DNA from: Oscillatoria sp. CS-180
GTDB taxonomy: Bacteria; Cyanobacteriota; Cyanobacteriia; Phormidesmidales; Phormidesmidaceae
DNA: 64,000 nt
Assembly (NCBI RefSeq): GCF_028330965.1
Contig: NZ_JAQMUB010000037.1
Coordinates: 186,001 to 250,000 of the forward strand
Direction of reading: 5' to 3'
In this document: in pieces, positions 18,944 through 29,010 of the stretch
Layout: each line of letters opens with the position of its first letter
Numbering within the stretch: position 1 is the stretch's first letter
The notes under the pieces: model-generated
Databases searched by the model: none
What the model was told of the DNA's origin: nothing
What the model saw: only the letters and a program-made list of their open reading frames with translations
Program-made: the position numbers and the translations under genes

Positions 18944-21190
18944 TTACCCACGACTGACTAAGACGGGCTTGGGCTGCGGTTGTCGCTCGACCAAAAATCG
19001 GGGTCTCATCACTGATTTGATAATCAGCCACAAAGACTGTAATTCGTTAGGTGAACAGCGACTCTGCCACTGTCCTGGCCGACAGAACAGCATTTCCACG
19101 AGCTGTCGCTGCTGGGGAAGCGACAACGGTGCGAATTCAATGGTGAATGTGGGTACTCCCTCTTCCAATCGGGTTGAGGTGATCGTTCCAGGCAGTGTTA
19201 ACTGCTCGTCCGCCAGTACCAGTTCAACAGCTTGGGGGGACCCGCTCTTGAAGGGAAGATCACGAGATTTGGTCAGAGAGACAGCCGCTGCGACTTCCGA
19301 AATCATGGTGGTGGTGCCCCAAAGCGTAGTTGTTTGCCCTTGGGGAGAGGTGAAATTTAACTGGGCAACCCGCTGGATTTTGAACCACTCATAGGGACTT
19401 GGACGGGGAGCATCCAGCAAGATCAACAGCGCCAGTCCTAGCATGATCAGGTTATAGGTGCTCCAAAGCCAGCCGATGCCAATGCCGCGCAAATGCTCAG
19501 CCGGGCTTGCCATCGTGACTAAGCAATGGCCCAAATTCACCCACAGACTCAGAGCTGTCAGACCAAAGACAATAACCAAGGGCCAAGCTAGCGACCAGTT
19601 GAAATGGTAGCGATCGCTCGCTGTTCCCTTAGGCGTCACCTTAAAGCCTTTGCTGAAAGGCCGTAACATGACTTGGAATACGGTCAGCGCTAGCGGAAAG
19701 GCCAGTACCAGTGAATACACATCCGACAGGAGGGCAGAGCGCGATCGATAGTTCAGCCAGGAGAAAACGCTGAGCTGCACTAGATAGAAGGGCAGGAAAA
19801 AGTAAACCAGTTCAGATTCTGTCGCTCTCAAGGGAATAATGCCCAGAAAGGCGTAAGCGAGAGGCATCAGCAAAAAGCCGACACGGGCAATGCTGCTGAA
19901 CCAGTGAATTAATCCCTCGAAGTACGCCAGTCGTTGAATGGGTTTAAGTCCTGGAATGGTGACCGGATTGGACTGGATGAAGAAAGCCTGCAGGGTGCCT
20001 TGCTCCCACCGCACACGCTGTAGAGCATGGGTAGCAATATTTTCAGCCGCAAGTCCAGCACTCAGCTTCTCATTCAGATACACCAGTCGATAGCCTTTGG
20101 CTGCTAGCTGGATCCCCGTAAAGAAGTCCTCGCTTACGGCTTCGGTAACAAAGCCACCAATATCCTCTAAGGCAGTTCGCCGGACAACAAACGAGGTTCC
20201 CGCACAAACAACTGCTCCAGCGCCGTCTCTAACTCGTTGAATCTGTCGGTAGAACACCTCCTCTTCTGGAGTCAACACATCCTCAAGACCAAGATTGCGA
20301 GCAATAGGGTCAGGGTTATAGAAACTCTGTGGCGTTTGCACCAGCGCCACTTTGGGATCTTGAAAGAAGCCAATTGTGCGAGTCAGAAAGTTCCGGGTCG
20401 GTACGAAGTCAGCGTCAAACAAAACCAGCAGTTCGCCCTGCGTTTGGGGAATAGCGTGATTCAGGTTTCCAGCTTTGGCGTGACGGTTGTCTGGACGTGT
20501 GATGTATTCGCAGCCCAGCTCTTTAGCCAGAGCCTTGATAGCAGGCCGCCGGGTATCGTCTAGGAGGTAGATGGTCTTAGGACCGTACTCCATAGCCTGA
20601 CAGCCGATTACTGTTCGCCGCAAAATGAACTCCGGTTCGTCATAGGTCGGAATCAGCACGCCTACTGTAGGCTGGTAGCTGCCGTCAAGAACTGTTTGAG
20701 CTAGCTGGTCAGCAGCTTTGCGGCGATCGCGCACCCGCAGCAACAAAAAAAGCTGAACCATACCGCTAGTTAAAATCAATAATTCCAGAGCGAATAAACC
20801 CAAGCTGAACACTCCGTCCAGTGGTGTACTGAGATTCAACGTTGCTGTGGTTCGCCAAAATAAATATCGGATGGTGAGCACGCCCAAAATCAGGATCACT
20901 AGCGTGCGGGACCAGGTTTGGGGTGTCGGTGAAATTCGCATCACGACCCAAACCAGCGCCATCAATGAAGCTGCCCAAAATAGGAAATAGTTACCCAACA
21001 TCATTGGGGTCATGGCCCAACCGGGTGGATGCTGTTGCAAATGGTCGAGCTGCTGAAAGATCGTTGTAATCAAACCATTACCTGCAAACCAGGCGAGTGC
21101 GACGCAAGCAGCCAGCGCTAGCGTGCCAATCATCAACAGGGTGGCTAGCTGAGGACGAAACGAACGTTGTTTAATCTGTACAGAAGTCAT
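18944..21190 (-). CDS. Cellulose-synthase-like catalytic subunit (BcsA type, GT2)
   Basis: 748 residues from ATG at 21190. Four N-terminal membrane segments, then the GT2 core with LLDDTRR (~209), FDADFVP (~258), VSEDF (Asp ~355) and QRVRW (~391), the D,D,D,QxxRW set of processive beta-glycan synthases, then more membrane segments. The C-terminal region has the position of a PilZ domain but the c-di-GMP motifs are not intact (RVAQL in place of RxxxR; MISEVA in place of D/NxSxxG). No bcsB or bcsZ nearby. Cyanobacterial relatives make cellulose for cell aggregation. Confidence 0.88.
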   Translation of the reverse strand: MTSVQIKQRSFRPQLATLLMIGTLALAACVALAWFAGNGLITTIFQQLDHLQQHPPGWAMTPMMLGNYFLFWAASLMALVWVVMRISPTPQTWSRTLVILILGVLTIRYLFWRTTATLNLSTPLDGVFSLGLFALELLILTSGMVQLFLLLRVRDRRKAADQLAQTVLDGSYQPTVGVLIPTYDEPEFILRRTVIGCQAMEYGPKTIYLLDDTRRPAIKALAKELGCEYITRPDNRHAKAGNLNHAIPQTQGELLVLFDADFVPTRNFLTRTIGFFQDPKVALVQTPQSFYNPDPIARNLGLEDVLTPEEEVFYRQIQRVRDGAGAVVCAGTSFVVRRTALEDIGGFVTEAVSEDFFTGIQLAAKGYRLVYLNEKLSAGLAAENIATHALQRVRWEQGTLQAFFIQSNPVTIPGLKPIQRLAYFEGLIHWFSSIARVGFLLMPLAYAFLGIIPLRATESELVYFFLPFYLVQLSVFSWLNYRSRSALLSDVYSLVLAFPLALTVFQVMLRPFSKGFKVTPKGTASDRYHFNWSLAWPLVIVFGLTALSLWVNLGHCLVTMASPAEHLRGIGIGWLWSTYNLIMLGLALLILLDAPRPSPYEWFKIQRVAQLNFTSPQGQTTTLWGTTTMISEVAAAVSLTKSRDLPFKSGSPQAVELVLADEQLTLPGTITSTRLEEGVPTFTIEFAPLSLPQQRQLVEMLFCRPGQWQSRCSPNELQSLWLIIKSVMRPRFLVERQPQPKPVLVSRG

Positions 21191-21401
21191 GGGCGAAGAG
21201 GAGATGTACGACAGCGTGAATACTAGTCTCAATCAGGTGTCTAACTCCACTACACCTTCGCCGGACTACCTAAACTCCCTGTGAAATATTTCTGATAGTT
21301 TGATGAGAATGTAGCGCTCTTACCTGGATTTTGAAGGCTTTCCTAGAAAAACCTGATTCAAAAAGCCTTCTCATCCCCAGAAATTATCTGGATGGCTGTG
21401 T

Positions 21402-23018
21402 TTAGTCTTCGTTGAGGTCCGCGATCGCGATACTGTTGGGGTGCTCAATTACATATTCGTAATAGATGTGCTGAGTTGCTTGAGCTGCAAGCTGTAGCGC
21501 CCACCGACACTGATTGACTTCAGTCAGGGAGACGCGAGGCTCAGCTTTGGTCAAACGAATACGAATTGCTTTAGTGCGACTAATCGGTACCTGTTCAAGC
21601 ACCATGACATTGATGGGGTAGGAAAAAGGATTGTACAGGGTGAGTCGATAAGCTCTCGAATGGCGACTTAATTCCCCTGATTGCGTCTCTCTCATAACCA
21701 GCTCTCGCTCAATAGGAATGCGTTCATCCAATCCCAAGTTAATTTGAAACGATTTTCCGGGCGAAATGTGATCGATGGTCTGTTCGCCGACATAAGCGCC
21801 TGCTCGAAACAGATGGAGGGTTCCAGGTAACAGCGGTGACTGCTCTGAGTTCGTAAACTCAGCAGACAAATAGAGCGCACGGCATCGCTGGGACAAGGCT
21901 ACGTAGGTGATTTGGCTATCCACCTGAAGGTGGTTGAGTAAGACACGGTGAAGTTGATTGTTACTGGGTATCGTAGCGGGCGCGATCGCCTCAAAACTGA
22001 TAGCCGGATTAACAGGACGCAGCACTGCGATTTCAGGTGCCGTTTCCTCAGCATCCATCGGAATCTCGCTTCCAGGAACCGCTCCCAACATGCGGTAGGT
22101 TTCGTCTAAAACAGGACTGCGCGATTTAATCCGAGTTCGGCCTCGCGGTTCTTCCTCAGGCTCTTCAATCGGAGGCGGTATTTGTAGAAGTCTGGGGTTG
22201 GCCACCGTTACAGATTTATCGGGTACCGCTGTGGAGACCGTAATATCAACTTCAGACCAATCCTCACCTGTGTTCTGTTGAATGCTAGCAATGCGATCAA
22301 TCTGAAGCGATTGCTGATCGCTATCCAGGCGAACATCGTAGGCTGGATGCCACTGAGCTTGAGTAACGTCATAAACGACGCGAATTTGCAGGCTGCCCTC
22401 TTGGTGAATCTCCAAAGGCAACAACATTCGATATGGCGACGTTGAAGCCTGATCTTGAAACTGTTGCAAATGCTGTCTGGCCTGCTGGAGCTGCGAGTCG
22501 AATTCCTGCTTGAGGCGCTCCTTGGATGCAATTACTGCCGTATTTTGTTGGTATGACTGTTCAAAAAACGCCAGAAACTGAGCCACGTTTTCTAGAGTCA
22601 TCGACTGCTGCGAGAGTCCTTGGGCGAAACTCAGCGCGGTCTGTTCCGAAAGCGCTTCAAGAAAGGTTTTTTGATGTCCCAAAGCTGATAGGACATCCTT
22701 GCAGTTACGAAAAGTTCCTTCTGCTTGGCGCACGCGATCGCTAATGGCCTTTTCATCCTGCCGATGTTGACTACTGGGGGGCAGTAGCTCTAGGCAAGGT
22801 TTCTGCAATACGCACGAAGCCGTTCCGCCGATGATGTGAGCTTGAATGCTTTCCGCTTGAAGCACACCAGGCAAAGGACTGAGTTCTAGGACTGTGTGCT
22901 GCTGGGTAACTTCAGCTTGTCCTTGACGAGTGACGCTGGCCCGATCCGGATACACCGTTACAGCGGTAATCTCAGTTTCGATCAAAATGGGGCTTCTAGA
23001 ACCAGCAAAATCGGGCAT
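21402..23018 (-). CDS. MuiA-type protein (DUF4140/DUF4139)
   Basis: 538 residues. N-terminal DUF4140 (ITAVTVYPDRASVTRQG, ~13-30), a central coiled-coil region, and C-terminal DUF4139 (VVYDVTQAQWHPAYDVRL and further). Family named after a mucoidy inhibitor; found in bacteria and eukaryotes, function poorly known. No signal peptide. Start chosen at ATG 23018; GTG at 23024 is also possible. Confidence 0.85.
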   Translation of the reverse strand: MPDFAGSRSPILIETEITAVTVYPDRASVTRQGQAEVTQQHTVLELSPLPGVLQAESIQAHIIGGTASCVLQKPCLELLPPSSQHRQDEKAISDRVRQAEGTFRNCKDVLSALGHQKTFLEALSEQTALSFAQGLSQQSMTLENVAQFLAFFEQSYQQNTAVIASKERLKQEFDSQLQQARQHLQQFQDQASTSPYRMLLPLEIHQEGSLQIRVVYDVTQAQWHPAYDVRLDSDQQSLQIDRIASIQQNTGEDWSEVDITVSTAVPDKSVTVANPRLLQIPPPIEEPEEEPRGRTRIKSRSPVLDETYRMLGAVPGSEIPMDAEETAPEIAVLRPVNPAISFEAIAPATIPSNNQLHRVLLNHLQVDSQITYVALSQRCRALYLSAEFTNSEQSPLLPGTLHLFRAGAYVGEQTIDHISPGKSFQINLGLDERIPIERELVMRETQSGELSRHSRAYRLTLYNPFSYPINVMVLEQVPISRTKAIRIRLTKAEPRVSLTEVNQCRWALQLAAQATQHIYYEYVIEHPNSIAIADLNED

Positions 23019-23024
23019 CTGCAC

Positions 23025-23460
23025 AACTAAATCTCTGCGATCGCGAAAGTCTGAATTAATAAGATTGCAATCCGTATCGGTCGGTTAAAGTCAGCAGGAA
23101 ATCGTTTTTGCGGAACCGTATTTCCTCCGACCATACCGATGATGTTGTAGAGTTAGCACCTTACGTCCATTCATAAAAGACTCAAAAGGAGAAAATACAG
23201 GGATGCCCTTTCAAGACACACTGAGGTCTCCTAAGTAGGCAAGACAACAATACTTTTCCTACATCAGCCCTTTTAACTTATTTCTTCCGTCATCGAGTGG
23301 GGGGAATCAACCCATAAGAAGCCATATGAAACTTTGTAGAAGAACCCGTCTTTATTATTTCTGATTGAAAAGGATTATCCACATCATAGAAGCACCGCGA
23401 GGTTTGCAGAATATTTCGCAATATTTAGCATGAAAACTTTGCTGGTGGTGACGTTTCTAT
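23025..23460. other. Gap with no clear feature
   Basis: Separates two leftward genes. A ribosome-site-like AAAAGGAG near 23186 precedes an 11-codon reading frame (23203-23238), too short to claim. No strong hairpin or repeat seen. Confidence 0.4.
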
Positions 23461-24339
23461 TTACTGATACAAATCGATTCTGGATGCGCCGATAGATAGA
23501 CCGTACTCTCCATACACATCTTGACCCAACAGACCGACGTCTCCGCCAATTCCGACTACCAGATCTGTGACCACCAAATCACCCACTTCAAGAGTATCGA
23601 CATAGCCAATGGGCACTTGTACTTGTCGTCCGTCTGCGACAACAAAGGTTGCTGTGCCCAGGCTCACGACGCCGATCTCATTTGCCATTGCCTGAGTAAT
23701 TAACGTGGCTGATGCTCCTGTATCAAACATCATAGTGAACTGTCGAGAGCTTTGGTTTCCAGTCAGCGTGACCGGCACAACGGGTGACCCGCCCGGTAGG
23801 CGGTTGACAATGGGGATGCTTGCAATAAGTCCCGCAGGGCGCTCTGCCTCAGCAACTTGAGTCGTCGCAGGCCCTTTGCCTGCCGCGCGTCTCTCGGCTA
23901 AAACCTGATTCTGCTGATATTCCTGAATCTTCTGCTGCGCCGTTGCGTAATTCGGGTCAGCAGCAGGCACTTGCTGCATGTAAACGGCTGCTTGCTGCCA
24001 ACGGCTAGCGGCCAGATTCCAGTCATCTGTCGATTGAGCTGACTGTCCAATTGCAACAGCGCTTTGTGCCCGAGTCACCCCCTCGTTGAAGAAATTCGAT
24101 TGAGGAACCGCTGCTGGCTCAGGTGCAGGATTTTCTGAGGCAGATACGTTTGTCACGGGCGCAGTAGCCGATTCAGTCGATTCAGGCTCAGTCGTTGTAA
24201 CCTCTTCCGAAGTTGCGATCGCACTTTCCTCAGAGACCTCGCTGTCTGGCATCTCACGGGCAAATGGCAGTAACGAGCAGCTCGAAAGAACGCAACTACT
24301 GGCACAAATCAAAAAAAGACGACGGCAAGAGCGAGTCAT
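23461..24339 (-). CDS. Retropepsin-like aspartic protease, lipoprotein
   Basis: 292 residues. Lipobox CVLSSC ending at Cys21 predicts a lipid-anchored periplasmic protein. A Glu/Thr/Pro-rich linker and a helical TPR-like piece (~90-150) lead to a clan-AA single-domain protease: MMFDTGASATLIT (catalytic Asp) and GLLGQDVYGEY near the C-terminus. Family members with this layout are common in cyanobacteria; target unknown. Confidence 0.85.
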   Translation of the reverse strand: MTRSCRRLFLICASSCVLSSCSLLPFAREMPDSEVSEESAIATSEEVTTTEPESTESATAPVTNVSASENPAPEPAAVPQSNFFNEGVTRAQSAVAIGQSAQSTDDWNLAASRWQQAAVYMQQVPAADPNYATAQQKIQEYQQNQVLAERRAAGKGPATTQVAEAERPAGLIASIPIVNRLPGGSPVVPVTLTGNQSSRQFTMMFDTGASATLITQAMANEIGVVSLGTATFVVADGRQVQVPIGYVDTLEVGDLVVTDLVVGIGGDVGLLGQDVYGEYGLSIGASRIDLYQ

Positions 24340-24449
24340 GAATCTTAACCAAAGGCGAAACGTTCAAATTACCCTCTCGGACATCAAGATTGTCCGTTAT
24401 TCTTAAGGATGCCCTGTCGGTACACGCTTACACCCATTCTTGAGACTCT

Positions 24450-25601
24450 ATGTTTTCTGACAATCTTACTCCAGCGCTGCTGGTTCTGGCAGATGGCTCC
24501 ATCTACGAAGGATGGAGCTTTGGTGCACCTGGAACTGTGATGGGAGAAATTGTCTTCAATACCGCGATGACAGGCTACCAAGAAGTCTTGACCGACCCTA
24601 GCTACTGCGGCCAAATTGTTACTTTTACCTATCCAGAACTAGGTAATACAGGCGTCAACCCCCGTGATGAGGAGTCGCATCAAGTTCACGTCAGGGGCGC
24701 GATCGCTCGTAGTATTTGCCATCATCCTAGCAACTGGCGCATGGCTCAATCCCTGCCGGAGTACTTGAAACAGCATGGAGTTCCCGGCATTTTCGGTGTC
24801 GATACCCGCGCCTTGACCCGTAAGCTACGAGAGACGGGCGTGATGAATGGGGCCATTTCCACCGAGATTCTTGACCCGGTGGAACTCCTACGGCAGCTTC
24901 AGGACACGCCCAGCATGACTGGATTGAACCTGGTTGATGTCGTTACTACTACTGAACCCTACGAATGGAGAGAGGCAACGGAAACTAACTGGGAGTGTTT
25001 TTCAGATGAGGCTGAGATATCTCCTGCTAGCCTCACGGTGGTGGCGATTGATTTTGGCATTAAACGCAATATTCTGCGGCGGCTAACTCGCTATGGCTGT
25101 CGAGTCATTGTAGTCCCTGCTGACACACCCGCCGAAAACATTCTTAGCTACAGTCCTGACGGTATTTTCCTATCAAACGGACCGGGAGATCCTGCTGCGG
25201 TGGCTGAAGCGCCTGCCATTGTGAAAGCACTGCTGGACAAACAGTTGCCCACGTTTGGCATCTGCATGGGCCACCAAATTATTGGGCGATCGCTTGGCGC
25301 TGAAACCTTCAAGCTGAAATTCGGTCATCGTGGCCTTAATCATCCTTGTGGCGTGACTCAGCAGGTGGAAATTACCAGTCAAAATCACGGTTTTGCGCTA
25401 GATGCCGATTCCCTGACTGACGCCGAGGTCGAAATCAGCCATCTCAACCTCAACGATCGCACCGTTGCCGGAATTCGCCATAAAACATTGCCGCTCTTTT
25501 CAGTGCAATATCATCCCGAAGCTAGCCCTGGTCCCCATGATGCTGATTATCTGTTCCGTGAATTTGTAACCCTGATGCAGCAACATAAACAATCTGCATA
25601 A
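24450..25601 (+). CDS. carA: Carbamoyl-phosphate synthase small subunit
   Basis: 383 residues. Glutaminase subunit delivering ammonia to CarB for carbamoyl phosphate (arginine and pyrimidines). N-terminal CPSase domain ([15 protein letters not shown]) and class I glutamine amidotransferase domain with SNGPGDP, nucleophile GICMGHQ and the His-Glu pair in QYHPEASPG. carB is not in the window. Confidence 0.97.
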   Translation: MFSDNLTPALLVLADGSIYEGWSFGAPGTVMGEIVFNTAMTGYQEVLTDPSYCGQIVTFTYPELGNTGVNPRDEESHQVHVRGAIARSICHHPSNWRMAQSLPEYLKQHGVPGIFGVDTRALTRKLRETGVMNGAISTEILDPVELLRQLQDTPSMTGLNLVDVVTTTEPYEWREATETNWECFSDEAEISPASLTVVAIDFGIKRNILRRLTRYGCRVIVVPADTPAENILSYSPDGIFLSNGPGDPAAVAEAPAIVKALLDKQLPTFGICMGHQIIGRSLGAETFKLKFGHRGLNHPCGVTQQVEITSQNHGFALDADSLTDAEVEISHLNLNDRTVAGIRHKTLPLFSVQYHPEASPGPHDADYLFREFVTLMQQHKQSA

Positions 25602-25654
25602 CGCTGGGAATCCTGGAAATGCAACTTCAGCCAACTAGGTGAGTGCACCTGAGA

Positions 25655-25720
25655 GCATTTGGGTGCTAAGCACATCGCCTGATAGTTTGCTGTCTTGTCC
25701 TGACGAAACTGGCGACGGCC
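25655..25720 (+). repeat. Dispersed ~65-bp element, copy 1
   Basis: Shares a recognisable pattern (GCATTTG, GTGCT, ATCGCC, GCTG, CTTGT, ACGGCC in the same order and spacing) with 39781-39845, about 70% identical by eye. Here it follows carA by ~50 bases. May be a repeat or part of a structured RNA. Confidence 0.5.
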
Positions 25721-25819
25721 ATAACGGCACTGCTCAGCGTGCAGTCTAATCTGGATGACGGTCCTTCAGTCTTGCGTTTTACCAAGAAAAGCTACTTTCT
25801 ATAGCGATCGCTCCTTTTG

Positions 25820-25841
25820 GTAGCAACAGCTACAGTTTTTT
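25820..25841 (+). terminator. Short hairpin with T-run
   Basis: GTAGC, loop AACA, GCTAC, then AGTTTTTT. The stem is only 5 bp, so it is a weak terminator candidate for carA or for a short RNA between carA and the next gene. Confidence 0.4.
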
Positions 25842-25901
25842 GTTAGGATTTGCTCATAGCAGTTGTAACGGATATCTGCCGTTTCAGGAGAGAAGAAAGT
25901 A

Positions 25902-26102
25902 ATGTCTACATTTGAACAAGCCCGTGCTTTAATGCAGCGCCATCACCACACAGTCAAGCGTCGTCAGCAGTCCATGCTGGGTCGCGTCAACTCTGAGATT
26001 GGGATGCCTGCTGAGACTGTTTCTCACTGGAGCCACATCCAGGGCAAGCCTAGCGCCAACGCTAGTGATAGCTACAACCGTAGCCATTCCGCTTTGAGCT
26101 AG
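25902..26102 (+). CDS. Small basic protein, likely conserved in cyanobacteria
   Basis: 66 residues with no known domain. The opening MSTFEQARALMQRHHH and the following basic stretch read like a conserved short protein; upstream AGGAG and AGAAAG sites support translation. It is followed by a clear bidirectional terminator at 26222, so it forms its own unit. I recall similar short cyanobacterial proteins but cannot name a function. Confidence 0.65.
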   Translation: MSTFEQARALMQRHHHTVKRRQQSMLGRVNSEIGMPAETVSHWSHIQGKPSANASDSYNRSHSALS

Positions 26103-26221
26103 TCTTTCAGACTGAACAATGACCAGCACGTGTCAGACAAGAGGGGTATTGGATTGCAGCTAAGCTAGTGTCATGCTTCATCCTAGCTCTTGCACTTTTG
26201 TAAGGCGCCATGCCATAGGTG

Positions 26222-26260
26222 AGAAAAAGCTCAGTTTCTTTGGAGGCTGAGCTTTTTTCT
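26222..26260. terminator. Shared bidirectional terminator
   Basis: AAAAAGCTCAG (26224-26234) pairs with CTGAGCTTTTT (26247-26257), with T-runs on both strands. It ends the small gene on the right-going side and overlaps the last codons and stop of pdxA on the other. Confidence 0.85.
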
Positions 26261-27334
26261 GTGGTTAACCAGCTCAATTGCTAGGGCGATCGCGGCCTCC
26301 ATGCTTTCAGAGCGAGCGATACCTTGGCCTGCAATATCAAAGGCTGTACCGTGGTCGGGTGACGTACGGACAAAGGGTAGACCGATTGTGGTGTTTACCG
26401 CTCGATCAAAGGCCAGCAGCTTAATGGGGATTAGCGCCTGATCGTGATAAAGCGCTAAATAAGCGTCGTAGGGACTGGCCTCTGCAGTGCTGTACCAAGC
26501 TTGTCCAGCACTAACCCACAGCGTATCGGGTGGAACAGGTCCTGTTAGGCTGACGTGAGGATAGCTCTGCCGTGCCGTTTCTAGCCAAGGAATGAGCCAA
26601 TCCTGCTCTTCTGTGCCTAGCTTGCCGGCTTCACCACTGTGAGGATTGAGACCCGCCACTGCAATGTGAGGTGTCGCCAGGCCAAAGTCTTGTTGCAAGC
26701 AGTCCACTAACAAATCAAGTTTCTGGGTCATTAGGTCAGCGCTCAGCGTCGTGGGAACGGCTTTCAAAGGAATGTGGGTGGTTGCCAGCAAACTGCGAAG
26801 GGACCACTGAGTGTGGGGGGATTGAGCGGCAAACATCATGCCAAATCGGGTGGCTCCTGCCTGTTCAGCCAACACCTCCGTTTGCCCTGGATAGAGATGT
26901 CCAGCCGCATGCCAAACTGATTTAGCAATGGGCGCTGTGACTACCGCGTCGAATTCACCTGACATGGCCCCCGCGATCGCTCGCTTCAGCCATTGAAAAC
27001 TGGCCTCACCAGAAATTTTGCTTGGAATGCCGGGTTCGACATCCGCTAAACCCGAAATGAGTTGATCTGGCTCTACAACGGCGATTTGGTCAAATCGCGT
27101 CGTACACTGACCATTAGCCTCGAAAGAGTTTGCAATGGCCCTTAACCAAGCTTTATCAGCAACCAGCGTTATAACAGCTGTCGATTGAAAAGCCGGATGA
27201 CCTAGTGCTTTTAGCGCAACCTCGGGGCCAATTCCGGCAGGATCACCTAAAGGAATGGCCAGCTTCGGAGGTGTTTTACCGGTTTTGAGGAAAAACTTGG
27301 ATTGATCTATGTCAATGATTTCGGATTCTTTCAT
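26231..27334 (-). CDS. pdxA: 4-Hydroxythreonine-4-phosphate dehydrogenase
   Basis: 367 residues from ATG at 27334. NAD-dependent step of the DXP-dependent vitamin B6 pathway. IPLGDPAGIGPEV near the start, TAPIAKSVWHAAG, GLNPHSGEAG and LYHDQALIPIK supply substrate and metal ligands (His residues). The N-terminal ~25 residues before the core are extra. Divergent from hemH. Confidence 0.95.
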   Translation of the reverse strand: MKESEIIDIDQSKFFLKTGKTPPKLAIPLGDPAGIGPEVALKALGHPAFQSTAVITLVADKAWLRAIANSFEANGQCTTRFDQIAVVEPDQLISGLADVEPGIPSKISGEASFQWLKRAIAGAMSGEFDAVVTAPIAKSVWHAAGHLYPGQTEVLAEQAGATRFGMMFAAQSPHTQWSLRSLLATTHIPLKAVPTTLSADLMTQKLDLLVDCLQQDFGLATPHIAVAGLNPHSGEAGKLGTEEQDWLIPWLETARQSYPHVSLTGPVPPDTLWVSAGQAWYSTAEASPYDAYLALYHDQALIPIKLLAFDRAVNTTIGLPFVRTSPDHGTAFDIAGQGIARSESMEAAIALAIELVNHRKKLSLQRN

Positions 27335-27501
27335 AAGCAATCCCTTTGCTAGTTTAGAATGTTGACACTTCAGGTGTTTGAGGCAATTGAACGCTTTTAC
27401 GACACAAAACGAACAGGTATTTTGTTTCGAGTGTGTCCGATGGTTAAATCAATTGTTACGATAATTTTAGGAATTATTAGAAGTTTAGGATCTCAACCGT
27501 C

Positions 27502-28665
27502 ATGGGCCGTGTAGGGGTATTGCTGCTGAACTTAGGTGGGCCAGAACAGCTAGAGGACGTCCGTCCCTTTCTGTTTAACCTGTTTGCCGATCCTGAGATC
27601 ATTCGTTTACCAGTCCCTTGGTTGCAGAAGCCTTTGGCATGGTTGATCTCTAACAGTCGAGCTAAGCAGTCCCAGCAGAACTACAGTCAGATTGGCGGTG
27701 GTTCACCCATCAGACGTATTACAGAACAGCAAGCTGATGCCTTGAAGCAGCGATTGGAAACGGCTGGGCATGAGGCCGAAACCTATATCGGTATGCGCTA
27801 CTGGTATCCGTTTACTGAGGAGGCGATCGCTCGCATCAAGCGTGATGGCATCGAAGAACTGGTCGTCCTTCCCCTCTATCCGCAATATTCCATTAGTACA
27901 AGTGGGTCCAGCTTCCGCCTGCTGCAAAAGCTTTGGAAAGAAGATCCTTCGCTGGAGCGAATTCGCTACACGGTGATTCCGTCTTGGTATGCTCGTCCGG
28001 GGTACGTTCGTGCCATGGCTGACCTCATCGCTCAGGAACTGGATCAGCTTCCAGATCCCAGTACTGGACATGTCTTTTTCAGTGCTCATGGTGTGCCAGT
28101 CAGCTACGTCGAAGAGGCTGGCGACCCTTACCAGCGTGAGATTGAACACTGCGTTGATTTGATTATGAAGGCGCTGGGCCGCAGTAATGAATACACACTG
28201 GCTTATCAAAGTCGGGTGGGTCCTGTGGAATGGCTACAGCCCTACACGGAAGACGCCATTGAAGAGTTAGCTGAGAGAGGCGTCAATGAGCTTGTAGTGG
28301 TTCCTATCAGTTTCGTCTCTGAGCACATTGAGACGTTGCAAGAGATTGACATGGAGTATCGCGAGATTGCTGAGGAGGCAGGTATCGAGACTTTCCTCCG
28401 TGTGCCTGCCCTCAACACCCATCCTGGGTTTATTGATGACATGGCCAAGATGGTGATGGAGGCTTTGGATTCTCCTCGTCGCCTCTTCTCTGACGTGGTT
28501 GAGCCGGATAAGAAGGTCAAGATTTATCCTCAGGAGCGCTCTGCTTGGGGGCTGACTCCAGTTGCTGAGGTCTGGAATGGGCGACTGGCGATGGTGGGTT
28601 TCTTGGCGTTGATTCTGGAACTTATGAGCGGTCACGGACCACTGCACTTGGTTGGTCTACTGTAA
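27502..28665 (+). CDS. hemH: Ferrochelatase with C-terminal chlorophyll-binding tail
   Basis: 387 residues. Inserts Fe2+ into protoporphyrin IX, the last step of heme synthesis. Catalytic core: [31 protein letters not shown] and [13 protein letters not shown]. After residue ~340 a linker and an Hlip/CAB-type helix follow ([16 protein letters not shown]), as in other cyanobacteria and plastids, where it allows dimerisation and pigment binding at the membrane. Confidence 0.97.
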   Translation: MGRVGVLLLNLGGPEQLEDVRPFLFNLFADPEIIRLPVPWLQKPLAWLISNSRAKQSQQNYSQIGGGSPIRRITEQQADALKQRLETAGHEAETYIGMRYWYPFTEEAIARIKRDGIEELVVLPLYPQYSISTSGSSFRLLQKLWKEDPSLERIRYTVIPSWYARPGYVRAMADLIAQELDQLPDPSTGHVFFSAHGVPVSYVEEAGDPYQREIEHCVDLIMKALGRSNEYTLAYQSRVGPVEWLQPYTEDAIEELAERGVNELVVVPISFVSEHIETLQEIDMEYREIAEEAGIETFLRVPALNTHPGFIDDMAKMVMEALDSPRRLFSDVVEPDKKVKIYPQERSAWGLTPVAEVWNGRLAMVGFLALILELMSGHGPLHLVGLL

Positions 28666-28720
28666 TTCCGCTTTGCGCAGTGTTTTAAGCAACGTATCTC
28701 AAGCGATCTTCTGGCCAGGG

Positions 28721-28742
28721 TGGAGTGATACAATCACCTCCA
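28721..28742 (+). terminator. Hairpin between hemH and TPP riboswitch
   Basis: TGGAGTGAT and ATCACCTCCA pair around a 3-base loop with one bulged C. No T-run follows. It directly abuts the riboswitch, so it could end hemH or belong to the leader RNA. Confidence 0.4.
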
Positions 28743-28822
28743 AGCTAGGGGTGTCCGAGTGAATCGGGCTGAGATTATACCCTCAGAACCTGACCTGGTT
28801 AATGCCAGCGGAGGGAAGCGTT
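28743..28822 (+). promoter_or_regulatory. TPP riboswitch (THI element)
   Basis: Contains the THI-box blocks in order: AGGGGTG, GGGCTGAGAT, TACCC, GAACCTGA, CTGGTTAATGCCAGCG, and closing AGGGAAGC. Thiamine pyrophosphate binding would switch off the downstream symporter and thiC. About 190 bases separate it from the first start codon; an ACGGTC/GACCGT hairpin near 28878 may be part of the expression platform. Confidence 0.95.
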
Positions 28823-29010
28823 GATTGAGGTTACGAGACCGAAACGACGAGCGGTTGCACGATAGGCTAGAGATCAACGGTCGCTGCTGAGCAGACCGTG
28901 CTCTCTGAAAACGTGTTTCTCTCCAGTCAATTCAGATCCGCTTCATCTTGCCACCTTCCCATGAGTGCCACCTCTAGCATCTTGCGTTAAACCAGCGAGG
29001 TGCTTTGTCT

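Noticed and set aside
23203-23238. 11-codon frame behind AAAAGGAG, possible leader peptide
   Set aside because: Too short, no regulated gene follows on that strand.
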